Below, in pieces: positions 55,063 to 62,242 of a stretch of 62,242 nucleotides of DNA. Below the pieces are notes generated by a model. The model was not told where the DNA came from. It made no database searches and saw nothing but the letters and a program-made list of their open reading frames with translations. A program made the translations under genes and the position numbers. The stretch lies in contig CALUTO010000013.1 in the NCBI GenBank assembly GCA_944323735.1, forward strand, positions 1-62,242, written 5' to 3'. Source of the stretch: Candidatus Gastranaerophilales bacterium (GTDB lineage Bacteria; Cyanobacteriota; Vampirovibrionia; Gastranaerophilales; Gastranaerophilaceae). How positions within the stretch are numbered: the first letter of the stretch is position 1; every line of letters starts with the position of its first letter.

Positions 55063-56249
55063 ACTGATTTTTTACGGATAAAAAACAGAACTGCAAAATA
55101 CAAAACCAGTACAGCAAAAGCACCGAGTGAAACATTTCTCAATAGTTCAACAGGGTCAACAAATCCGAAAGTGTGGTGAATTGCCGACATTCCGATTAAA
55201 AATCCAAGTGCATTCATTGCATAAACTATACCGAAGCATTGTCCTCTCAATGCGGAAGGAAGTATAGACTGAAGAATTGTGTCTGATGCAATCAAAATCA
55301 TTGCAGAAAAGATTCCGGTTCCTATAATCCACAAAGCCGTAATTTCATGATTTACGGATAAGAACGAGGTTAAAAAAATCAATAACGTAATAATTAATGA
55401 AACGGAGAATATTTTTTTTAGTTTGAAAAATTTGGCAAGTACAAGAAACAATAATGCACCTGCTATAAGACTGAAACCCAGAATTGTTCTTAAAACGGTT
55501 AAATCAAGAAATGCAAGTCCGTATAAATCTGTCGCTGCAGCATTGAAAGAGTTAAGGACTGCAGAAATAATAAAACCGGTAAATATAGTGGAGCAAGCTG
55601 CAGAAAATATTTTTTTATGATTTTTTAAAAACTCAAAAATACTAAAAACAGAGCGGGTATTTGTAACTTTTGTTTTTATTAATAAACACAAAAGCGATGC
55701 CAGTATATACATTGAACAAACAATAAATACCGTCCATTCTGACGACTTCAGCTCAATAATATTTGCAAAAAACGAACCTATAAGAAATGCGGCAAACATC
55801 GTTGGTGACAAAAATGCATTTGAAAATTTCAACAGTTTTTTATTTGATATTTGTGGCGCAATGGACATTTTTGCAGGATAAAAGAATGCACTTGATGCTC
55901 CGATTGCGGCAGTGCAGGCAAATATTACAGGTGCATCAGGCTTCTTAAAGAGAATTGCAGCGATGAGCAGTACAAAAAATCTGACGAAACAACTGAGAAA
56001 CATTACAGTTTTTTTGGAAAATTTGTCGCAGATTACGCCGGCTGCAGGCGAGAGTATAAGTGCAGGCAGGAAAAAAGATGCAAATGCTATTGCGATTGTA
56101 TTCCCGAATTCTCCTGTCGTTTTTATAATATATGCTCCAAGAAGAAAAAGCACTGCTGCATCTGCAAAATGAGAGAGCAGCTGAGCAAACATTAAACTGT
56201 CAAAACTTAAATTTGCAATCGGGCCTAAAAATCTTTTAACTTTTTCCAT
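55059..56249 (-). CDS. MFS transporter
   Basis: A 396-residue major-facilitator protein with about twelve hydrophobic helices. The first helices (DSLMFAQLLSHFADAAVLFLLGAYI and FLPALILSPAAGVICDKFSKK) contain the family's loop 2-3 motif, here GVICDKFSKKTV. The layout resembles the drug-exporter or lysophospholipid-type MFS proteins, with an added FRFFVLLIAA helix. Substrate unknown. ATG at 56249 follows ACGGAG. It ends convergent to the 54352 gene. Confidence 0.88.
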   Translation of the reverse strand: MEKVKRFLGPIANLSFDSLMFAQLLSHFADAAVLFLLGAYIIKTTGEFGNTIAIAFASFFLPALILSPAAGVICDKFSKKTVMFLSCFVRFFVLLIAAILFKKPDAPVIFACTAAIGASSAFFYPAKMSIAPQISNKKLLKFSNAFLSPTMFAAFLIGSFFANIIELKSSEWTVFIVCSMYILASLLCLLIKTKVTNTRSVFSIFEFLKNHKKIFSAACSTIFTGFIISAVLNSFNAAATDLYGLAFLDLTVLRTILGFSLIAGALLFLVLAKFFKLKKIFSVSLIITLLIFLTSFLSVNHEITALWIIGTGIFSAMILIASDTILQSILPSALRGQCFGIVYAMNALGFLIGMSAIHHTFGFVDPVELLRNVSLGAFAVLVLYFAVLFFIRKKSV

Positions 56250-56343
56250 ATAAAACTCCGTTCCGTCATCTGTAAAGGCATTTCAGGCTAGTTGAAATTA
56301 ACCGGTAACTGCCTGTTTGCCGGTGTAAAAATGCAGTCTTTTA

Positions 56344-56808
56344 TCAGAATTGTTTTAACAGATTAGCCATTTCTATAGCGGCTTTGGCGGCATCGGAGCC
56401 TTTGTTTCCTGCTTTTGTGCCGGCTCTTTCAATTGCCTGTTCAATATTTTCTGTCGTGAGTACACCAAAAAGAACAGGTATTCCTGTAGACAGAGAAACC
56501 GATGCAATGCCTTTTGAAAGTTCGGCTGCAACAAAGTCATAGTGAGATGTTGCACCTCTGATTATTGCACCGAGTGTTATAATTGCATTATATTTTTTTG
56601 TTTCTGCTGCCTTTTTTGCAACAACAGGTATCTCAAAAGCCCCGGGTGTCCAGATAATATCTATATTGTTTTCATTCACACCGTGTCTTACCAGTTCATC
56701 TATTGCGCCGGAGAGGAGCTTTGAACCTATAAATTCATTAAATCTTGATATTACTATGCAAAATTTTTCACCATTAGTAACAAGCTGTCCCTGTATAACA
56801 TTAGCCAT
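56344..56808 (-). CDS. ribH: 6,7-dimethyl-8-ribityllumazine synthase
   Basis: Penultimate step of riboflavin synthesis; forms the shell-like lumazine synthase oligomer. The 154 residues show [48 protein letters not shown] and [16 protein letters not shown], all expected. ATG at 56808 is chosen because GAGG lies five bases before it; an ATG at 56844 would add 12 unusual residues. No FMN riboswitch is visible upstream. It is not next to other rib genes in this window. The flavin enzymes HydB and MetF depend on this pathway. Confidence 0.94.
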   Translation of the reverse strand: MANVIQGQLVTNGEKFCIVISRFNEFIGSKLLSGAIDELVRHGVNENNIDIIWTPGAFEIPVVAKKAAETKKYNAIITLGAIIRGATSHYDFVAAELSKGIASVSLSTGIPVLFGVLTTENIEQAIERAGTKAGNKGSDAAKAAIEMANLLKQF

Positions 56809-56925
56809 AAATGCCTCAACTTTCTCTGTTTTGTATGTTTGCATCTTCCTGCGGCAAGCCTACAAGTCGATTTTACAATACAAAAAACTGCTTGCAAAGT
56901 AAATTTTCTATCTTGCTTTACATCT

Positions 56926-57585
56926 CTATAAGTAAGGGCAATATTTCAGATATCTGCATTTTTTACATTTTTCTGTTTTATAACAGAAATAATTTTCTCC
57001 TGTCTCGATTTTTTCAACCAAGCTGAGAATTTTGTTTTTATATTGCATGAAAAGTTCTTCACTGAACGGAATACGGATATTTGTATTTGTATTGAGCAGT
57101 ACATATTTAAGCGAAAAGGATTCATAAGCAACAGGGAGATTTTTTTGTTTGTAAACTTCATATAATGCGCATAGATAAAACATTGTTTGAAAACGCTCAT
57201 TTTCATCTGAGATTTCACCGGTTTTCCAGTCTACTATAACATATTCTCCATCTGTTTCAAATAGTGCGTCTATTCGTCCGGTTAATCTGCCCGTGCCAAA
57301 TTTTACATCAAATGTGTACTCGCTTTCCAGAAAATGATATTTTAAAACAGGAGAATTAATAAAATTGTGCCAGAGTAATTTTTCATGTTTGTCCAGCTGC
57401 AGCACCATGTTTGTTACATCTTTGCCGTTCAGGTAATAGTTTATCAGTGTGTGGATTTTTACGCCTGTGTCCGTTTGTCTGTTTTTTTGTTCAGGAAAGC
57501 GCAGATTGTCTACATACATAAATTTGTATTTCTGTGGACATTCTTCAAATGTTTTCAGCATGTTGATTGTATATGTTTTTTCCAC
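56926..57585 (-). CDS. RecB-family nuclease with AddB-type Fe-S cysteines
   Basis: A 219-residue PD-(D/E)xK exonuclease. Catalytic residues: H45 region, D106 (GRIDALFE), D119 and K121 (VIVDWKTG). Cysteines C16, C207, C210 and C216 (ECPQ ... CKKCRYLKYCP) have exactly the C...CxxCx5C arrangement of the 4Fe-4S staple in AddB nuclease domains. The start is GTG at 57585 with AAGGAG seven bases upstream, 13 bases after the stop of the large helicase gene, so both are one unit. It probably supplies the nuclease for that helicase in double-strand break processing. Confidence 0.88.
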   Translation of the reverse strand: MEKTYTINMLKTFEECPQKYKFMYVDNLRFPEQKNRQTDTGVKIHTLINYYLNGKDVTNMVLQLDKHEKLLWHNFINSPVLKYHFLESEYTFDVKFGTGRLTGRIDALFETDGEYVIVDWKTGEISDENERFQTMFYLCALYEVYKQKNLPVAYESFSLKYVLLNTNTNIRIPFSEELFMQYKNKILSLVEKIETGENYFCYKTEKCKKCRYLKYCPYL

Positions 57586-57591
57586 AAAAAA

Positions 57592-57597
57592 CTCCTT
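57592..57597 (-). promoter_or_regulatory. Ribosome binding site deciding the nuclease GTG start
   Basis: AAGGAG directly upstream of GTG at 57585. The in-frame upstream start at 57630 would overlap the helicase gene and lacks such a site. Confidence 0.65.
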
Positions 57598-57598
57598 T

Positions 57599-60500
57599 TT
57601 ACCTGCAAGACAAAACCGGAACTGCGTCAAAGAAAACAGACGGTTTTGTTTCTTTTATTTTTGAAAACTTTTTGTATTTACCGGCACACGTAATAAAAAG
57701 ACCGAGTTTTGCACGGGTTATGGCTACATAAAACAGTCTCAGATTTTCGCTTGCTATGTTTGATTTTAGCATATATTCATTTTTTATTTCATACTCCGGA
57801 TTAAGGGCTTTTATATTTTCCATAAAACGTTCCTGCGTTTTTATTTTAACATTTTCTGTTCTTAGCGGCAAAATTTCTTCGCTTAGCTGCGGTATAAATA
57901 CGTAATCGAATTCATCGCCTTTTGATTTATGATAGGTCATAAGCATAATTTTACCGCTTTTATTAGTTTGATTTTCCTCTTCTTTACCGAAAAATTTCAG
58001 CCTTCCTGACGGGGCTTTTTGTGCAAGTTCTTCAAGTTTTAGGATAAAATCATGTTTATATTGATTAGACAATTTTTTTATTAAAATTGAAATCATGTAA
58101 ACGTTTGAAATTTCAATATCCGAATTATAGTAATAGCTGCCGGCTTTTATTGCAAATTCTTCATAGGGGAGTTCGCTTGATTCCAGCCAGTAGTCTAAAT
58201 CCCAGTGCAGCTGTGAGAGAGTTTTTGACGGAAGTTCATCCGGATTTTTGCAAATAAACGGTGTTTTTAGCATGGAAACAAAATTCTTTTCTTCTGCACT
58301 TAGATTCATGAGTTTTTGTTCAGTAAGAATTTCTATTATATTTGTTACATTTTGATTATCCCATGGACTGTGTACGAATTTTAAAAGTCCGAGTATCAGA
58401 CGGAACGCAGGCTGCATTTTCAGGCTGTCTGTACGCTGTATTGTATCAAATCCTGCACCTGCCAGAAATGAAGAATATTCATCGATTTGAAAATTGTTTC
58501 TTAAAAGAATGGCTATATTGGCATTTTTGCTTTTTGAATAAATCTCCCTTATCTTTGAAACAATATAGCTTCTCTCCTCCTGATAATTTTCAAAAAGCTT
58601 TGATACGACCGCATTTTCGCAAACAGGATTTTTTCCCTCAACCGGTTTCATGTAAGTTTTATAAAATGCATTTTTTGTATCAGAAATGGTTTCTGCTTTT
58701 TCTACAAGCATATTGGCAAGATTATATACATCTTTTGTGCATCTTTGGGAGCATTCCATTTTTACGCAGGAATTTTTTTTGATAAAATCGAGAAAACCTT
58801 GCATATCAGCATTGGTAAAAGTTGTTGTAATAGACTGGTTTATATCTCCACAGCGGATGAGATTTCCATGTTTTTCTGACAGAATTTTTAAAAGGTTTTG
58901 TTGAATTTTTGAAGAATCCTGCGCTTCGTCCTCGATAATATAGCCGCATATTGTGCTGTAATGCTCTTTTATATCAGGATTTTTTTCAAGAAGTACCAGC
59001 GCAAGCCTGAGCATGTCATCATAATCTATAATGTTTCTTGCTTTCAGAGTTTTATTATAGAGTTTGTACAGCATTAAAAAATCATTTATTTCTTTTGACT
59101 TCGGATGTATTAGCTGTTTTGCACCGGAGAGTTTTAGTGCGGAAATCGCTTTTTCATATTTTTCAAAATCGTCATGATTCAGTCCGAGCGAAGAAATTAT
59201 CTCTCTTAAAATTCGCTGTCTGTCTGTATCGTCACAGACTTCAAAATCTGCACTCAATCCTATTTTGGTAAAATTAGAATTTTCTTTTAAAATTCGCAGG
59301 GCAAGGCCGTGTATTGTCAAGATATTAGGCATTGTGTCTATGTTCGGACATATATTTTTTATCCGCTCTTTGAAATTTCTGGCTGCCGAATCCATATAGG
59401 TCAGAACAAATATATTTTCCGGTTTTATGCCGGACTGCATTAGGTTTACAACAAGAGCCAGCAGTATCGTTGTTTTTCCTGCGCCTGGAACTGCAGATAT
59501 TGCGAGCGTTCCTTTTTTGTATTCAAGAACCGGCTTCTGGTCAGGTCTCGGTATAAAGCTAAATACAGACTGTTCTTTTTTATTTTCATGTTCAAAATCA
59601 AGAAAATTTATTATACCATCAGCATTTTCAAGTCCGTTTATGTCAAAAAGAGACGAGAAAGCATAGATTTTTTCTTCTGAGAGTAAGGAGAGTTTTCGAA
59701 GCTGGCGTTTAACTTTTTCGGCAGACAATTCAAGATTGTCCTCAAAGGTAAAATCTTTTTTGTTCCATGTCGATAAAAACACCCAGGCATTGTAGATTGT
59801 TCCGGTGTCTTGTTTTGTCCATGTTTCTCCTGTTATATCCAGCCAAAACTGGTATTTTGATTTTATATTCAAATCAATAAGTTTCTGTGCGGTTGCAATG
59901 CAGAGTGTATCTGGCTCAACGACCGGTGAATCCGCAGGATTTTCTGAAATGATTGTATTTTCAATTTGGGTTATAATATCTTTTTGAAAATTTTTGTCAT
60001 AAATATTTTGTTCAAAGACAGTTTCAAAATCTCGTATCTGCTTTATAAAAAAGTTGATTTTATTGATAGTCTCGATGTTTTTCGTGTTTATCAGTTCCTC
60101 AAAAATAATTTCAGCCTGTTTAGACAGCGGTTCTGATTTGATTTTTTCAATTATACGGCAAAAAATGTGAAGATTTATATTATATTCGGGATTTTCAAAA
60201 ATATCTTTGTCTGTCAGTGTACCACTCTCTTTGAACATAGATGAAACGGGCAGTGTATCTTTAAACGGCATTGAAAAAACAGTGTGGAAAACAGAGCGGA
60301 TATCAATAGCTGAAAGTTTAAAAGAGCCGGCGTCTGCGGCAAGTTTTAGTATAGTGATTATATTTTTTACTGTTTTGTTGTCAATAAGCTTTTCGCTGCC
60401 AGAAAGTATACAGTATTTTATATTTTTTGCACCGAATATTTCCCTGGCAAAAAAGTATATTGCACTGTTTATATCAGGGACTGCAACAGATATACAGTCC

Positions 60501-61405
60501 GGAGTAAGTTCGTTTTCTCTTATCATAAGACAGATGTACTCAAATGCCTGTTTAATCATTTCTATGTACTTTGAACACTGAATATGCGAGACTTTTACCG
60601 GACAGACAGGAAGTCTGTCCAGTTCTTCAACTTTATCTTTAAACAGATTTTCCAGCTGTTGCGGCATACTAAAATCAGCACAGAGAAATCCGGCTCTTGA
60701 TACACCGTTTTTGTCCATACCTATATACCAGTCAAGAAGTGATGGTTTTAAAAATTTCAAAAAATCCAGCTGTGCATTTGTTATTTCGTCTGCATCGTCA
60801 ATTATAAGGTATTTGATGTTTTTTAAAAAAACTGATTTTTCACATATATGCGGAAAAATAGCACACTGCCTTATGTAATCAAGTGTGCGGTATTTTAGTG
60901 TAAGCTGTTTAAATCTGTCTATTGCGTGTTTTGCATCAGGTGCAAAACTTTCTTTGAGTATTTCAGCACGTTTTTTCACGTCATCTTCAGACAATTTATT
61001 TTGAACGATAAGTGAATATCGTCTGAATAACTGGTGCAGAAGGTTAATTTTTGAGTTGTAGTCCAAAAATCCTGACGATTTTACACACTTTTTAAATAAA
61101 TACTGGGAAATTTCCAGCCCTGTAAGATTTGGCATTATATGCGGAGCTCCGGTGTGTAATGAATTTTCTACATCTGCCCAGTCTGTTTTTATAGTATTGT
61201 ATACAAGGCCGAAAAACGTGTATATTTTAGGATTTTCAAGTACATTGAGCGAGTCTTTTATTTTCTCAATAAAATACTGCTTTTTGTGCCGGTTTTGTAC
61301 GAGCACAAGGATTTCAGCAGTAGAAATTCCTCTTTTTACCAGCTCAATATATTTGCGGATTAAAAATTCAGTTCTGTTTGTTCGTGATGAGCATGATATA
61401 ATCAT
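57599..61405 (-). CDS. AddAB-like double helicase protein
   Basis: A 1268-residue protein with two UvrD-like halves. The N half has a degenerate nucleotide site (SCSSRTNRTEFLIRKY in place of a P-loop) and a Walker B-like YLIIDDADEITNAQLDFL, as in the AddB or RexB structural helicase. The C half is a full helicase: SAVPGAGKTTILLAL near residue 640, YIIEDEAQDSSKIQQ near 820, MLMTYHKSKGDEFDYV near 1160 and LRLFYVAITRAKLG near 1223. No nuclease is fused; it is encoded by the next gene. This looks like AddB and AddA helicase parts joined in one chain. Likely role: end resection and recombination. Confidence 0.85.
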   Translation of the reverse strand: MIISCSSRTNRTEFLIRKYIELVKRGISTAEILVLVQNRHKKQYFIEKIKDSLNVLENPKIYTFFGLVYNTIKTDWADVENSLHTGAPHIMPNLTGLEISQYLFKKCVKSSGFLDYNSKINLLHQLFRRYSLIVQNKLSEDDVKKRAEILKESFAPDAKHAIDRFKQLTLKYRTLDYIRQCAIFPHICEKSVFLKNIKYLIIDDADEITNAQLDFLKFLKPSLLDWYIGMDKNGVSRAGFLCADFSMPQQLENLFKDKVEELDRLPVCPVKVSHIQCSKYIEMIKQAFEYICLMIRENELTPDCISVAVPDINSAIYFFAREIFGAKNIKYCILSGSEKLIDNKTVKNIITILKLAADAGSFKLSAIDIRSVFHTVFSMPFKDTLPVSSMFKESGTLTDKDIFENPEYNINLHIFCRIIEKIKSEPLSKQAEIIFEELINTKNIETINKINFFIKQIRDFETVFEQNIYDKNFQKDIITQIENTIISENPADSPVVEPDTLCIATAQKLIDLNIKSKYQFWLDITGETWTKQDTGTIYNAWVFLSTWNKKDFTFEDNLELSAEKVKRQLRKLSLLSEEKIYAFSSLFDINGLENADGIINFLDFEHENKKEQSVFSFIPRPDQKPVLEYKKGTLAISAVPGAGKTTILLALVVNLMQSGIKPENIFVLTYMDSAARNFKERIKNICPNIDTMPNILTIHGLALRILKENSNFTKIGLSADFEVCDDTDRQRILREIISSLGLNHDDFEKYEKAISALKLSGAKQLIHPKSKEINDFLMLYKLYNKTLKARNIIDYDDMLRLALVLLEKNPDIKEHYSTICGYIIEDEAQDSSKIQQNLLKILSEKHGNLIRCGDINQSITTTFTNADMQGFLDFIKKNSCVKMECSQRCTKDVYNLANMLVEKAETISDTKNAFYKTYMKPVEGKNPVCENAVVSKLFENYQEERSYIVSKIREIYSKSKNANIAILLRNNFQIDEYSSFLAGAGFDTIQRTDSLKMQPAFRLILGLLKFVHSPWDNQNVTNIIEILTEQKLMNLSAEEKNFVSMLKTPFICKNPDELPSKTLSQLHWDLDYWLESSELPYEEFAIKAGSYYYNSDIEISNVYMISILIKKLSNQYKHDFILKLEELAQKAPSGRLKFFGKEEENQTNKSGKIMLMTYHKSKGDEFDYVFIPQLSEEILPLRTENVKIKTQERFMENIKALNPEYEIKNEYMLKSNIASENLRLFYVAITRAKLGLFITCAGKYKKFSKIKETKPSVFFDAVPVLSCR

Positions 61406-61477
61406 AACTCAATTGTAACATGGATAAAGATACGACATCTCACCGGAATTAATTATTATTCTCACCTGTGTAGAGCC

Positions 61478-61506
61478 TTGACATTATATATGTATCTTGA
61501 TAGAAT
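61478..61506 (+). promoter_or_regulatory. Strong sigma-70 promoter P1 upstream of the tRNA array
   Basis: TTGACA at 61478-61483 and TAGAAT at 61501-61506 with 17 bases between, plus an extended -10 TGA. It points rightward, away from the helicase gene, into a 440-base region with no protein gene before the tRNA. Confidence 0.7.
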
Positions 61507-61558
61507 AGCCCTTGGAATAGCAGATAAAAGCCTATTCTGTCAACATTTAAAGAATATG

Positions 61559-61586
61559 TTGAAAATTTTTATTCAGACTGTATAAT
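61559..61586 (+). promoter_or_regulatory. Second promoter P2 upstream of the tRNA array
   Basis: TTGAAA at 61559-61564 and TATAAT at 61581-61586 with 16 bases between. Either P1 or P2 could drive tRNA-Gly through the repeats. Confidence 0.55.
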
Positions 61587-61640
61587 TGTAACAGTAATTG
61601 TTATTGTTCCATAAATTGGCCGGTAATATACCGGTATCGG

Positions 61641-61962
61641 GGACGATTGAAAACTAAATAATGCGGAAGTAACTCAATTGCCGGAAAGCCGAAGGCTTTT
61701 GATTACAGATAAATCCCTGCCGTAAGGAAGGCAGGGACGATTGAAAACTAAATAATGCGGAAGTAACTCAATTGCCGGAAAGCCGAAGGCTTTTGATTAC
61801 AGATAAATCCCTGCCGTAAGGAAGGCAGGGACGATTGAAAATTAAATAATGCGGAAGTAACTCAATTGCCGGAAAGCCGAAGGCTTTTGATTACAGATAA
61901 ATCCCTGCCGTAAGGAAGGCAGGGACGATTGAAAATTAAATAATGCGGAAGTAACTCAATTG
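61641..61962 (+). repeat. 94-bp tandem repeats carrying the tRNA-Gly 5' end
   Basis: Three complete 94-bp units (61641, 61735, 61829) and a partial fourth that runs into the tRNA. Each contains GCGGAAGTAACTCAATTG, the first 18 bases of tRNA-Gly, then a short hairpin AAGCC-GAA-GGCTTTT and a second hairpin CCCTGCC...GGCAGGG. Copies differ by single bases only. In the fourth unit the tRNA continues instead of the hairpins. Confidence 0.93.
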
Positions 61963-62017
61963 GTAGAGTCCCTGCCTTCCAAGCAGGTTGTTGCGAGTTC
62001 GAGCCTCGTCTTCCGCT
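61945..62017 (+). tRNA. tRNA-Gly (anticodon TCC)
   Basis: 73 bases. Acceptor GCGGAAG pairs with CTTCCGC (62010-62016), and the discriminator is T. The D-arm has TTGGTAGAG, the anticodon arm is CCTGC-CTTCCAA-GCAGG with TCC at positions 34-36, and the T-loop is TTCGAGC. CCA is not encoded. It is intact between two arrays that duplicate its ends. Confidence 0.95.
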
Positions 62018-62242
62018 AATAGTTCTTTAAAACCGAAGGAAGGAGTCTCTCACACGCATCTGTAGGCAAACAAGTTTGCCACATCTGCGGTTCACTGTTC
62101 AATTTGCTGTTGCAAATTGCCAGTACCCGTCATTCTACGAAATCAAAGATTTCTTGAATGTCGTGCGAGCCTCGTCTTCCGCTAATAGTTCTTTAAAACC
62201 GAAGGAAGGAGTCTCTCACACGCATCTGTAGGCAAACAAGTT
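62001..62242 (+). repeat. 166-bp direct repeat carrying the tRNA-Gly 3' end
   Basis: The sequence from 62001 (GAGCCTCGTCTTCCGCT, the last 17 bases of the tRNA, and what follows) recurs from 62167 to the end of the window, an offset of 166 bases. Between are three small hairpins (GGCAAAC/GTTTGCC, CAATTTG/CAAATTG, GAAATC/GATTTC). The second copy lacks the T-loop bases before it, so it is only a tRNA end. The array may continue past the window. Confidence 0.9.

Noticed and set aside
56809-56925. FMN riboswitch before ribH
   Set aside because: The space is short and shows none of the conserved FMN-aptamer segments.
61641-61962. CRISPR-like array
   Set aside because: Units are 94 bp and adjacent copies are nearly identical over their whole length, with no variable spacers and no cas genes.

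Overview
The window comes from an AT-rich, Gram-negative, fermentative bacterium. It has a four-gene lipid A cluster (lpxD-lpxC-fabZ-lpxA), a Pmp-like autotransporter, a trimeric [FeFe]-hydrogenase, AdhE, and diaminopimelate decarboxylase. This mix, with many small lineage-specific proteins, fits an anaerobic gut relative of the cyanobacteria (Gastranaerophilales/Vampirovibrionia). That placement is inference and was not tested. There are no rRNA genes, CRISPR arrays, prophage or recognisable insertion sequences.

Layout. 1-3.7 kb: tmRNA, a family-4 uracil-DNA glycosylase, small proteins (one YjfB-like) and a secreted membrane-anchored protein, all on the minus strand. 3.9-8.8 kb: the hydrogenase operon hydC-hydB-hydA and a small protein. 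8.8-14.7 kb: smpB, an M16 peptidase and a degenerate hybrid-cluster-protein homologue, flanked by two islands of inverted-repeat DNA. 14.7-20.5 kb: a secreted carboxypeptidase-regulatory-like protein, a sugar aminotransferase, a nucleoside transporter and small unknown genes. 20.7-27.5 kb: a giant autotransporter whose signal peptide is out of frame with its body, then two paralogous membrane proteins. 27.7-34 kb: lipid A genes, lysA, the diadenylate cyclase cdaA and a KDPG-aldolase-like gene. 34-42.3 kb: a DUF4914-like P-loop protein, metF, a Xer recombinase, a flavoprotein and a large protein with an HELGH motif. 42.5-50.1 kb: adhE, an EndoQ-like PHP/UvrD gene split at an A10 run, and a DUF1893 membrane fusion. 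50.2-57.6 kb: a SNF2 helicase with small companion reading frames, an MFS transporter and ribH. 56.9-61.4 kb: an AddAB-like helicase/nuclease pair. 61.4-62.2 kb: tRNA-Gly set between tandem arrays that repeat its own 5' and 3' ends.

How the genes connect. The hydrogenase operon and adhE are the two routes for disposing of fermentation electrons. Both carry the same operator-like palindrome, GTGA-N6-TCAC, once before hydC and twice before adhE. One adhE copy overlaps the predicted transcription start. This suggests a shared NADH-sensing repressor of the Rex type. tmRNA and SmpB, the two parts of trans-translation, lie 9 kb apart.

The observations most worth checking are: the hybrid-cluster homologue that has lost its metal ligands; the two single-base frame breaks (autotransporter and PHP-UvrD); the tRNA-fragment arrays; the shared operators; the rearranged AddAB pair; and short recurring sequence motifs at the ends of many lineage-specific proteins.
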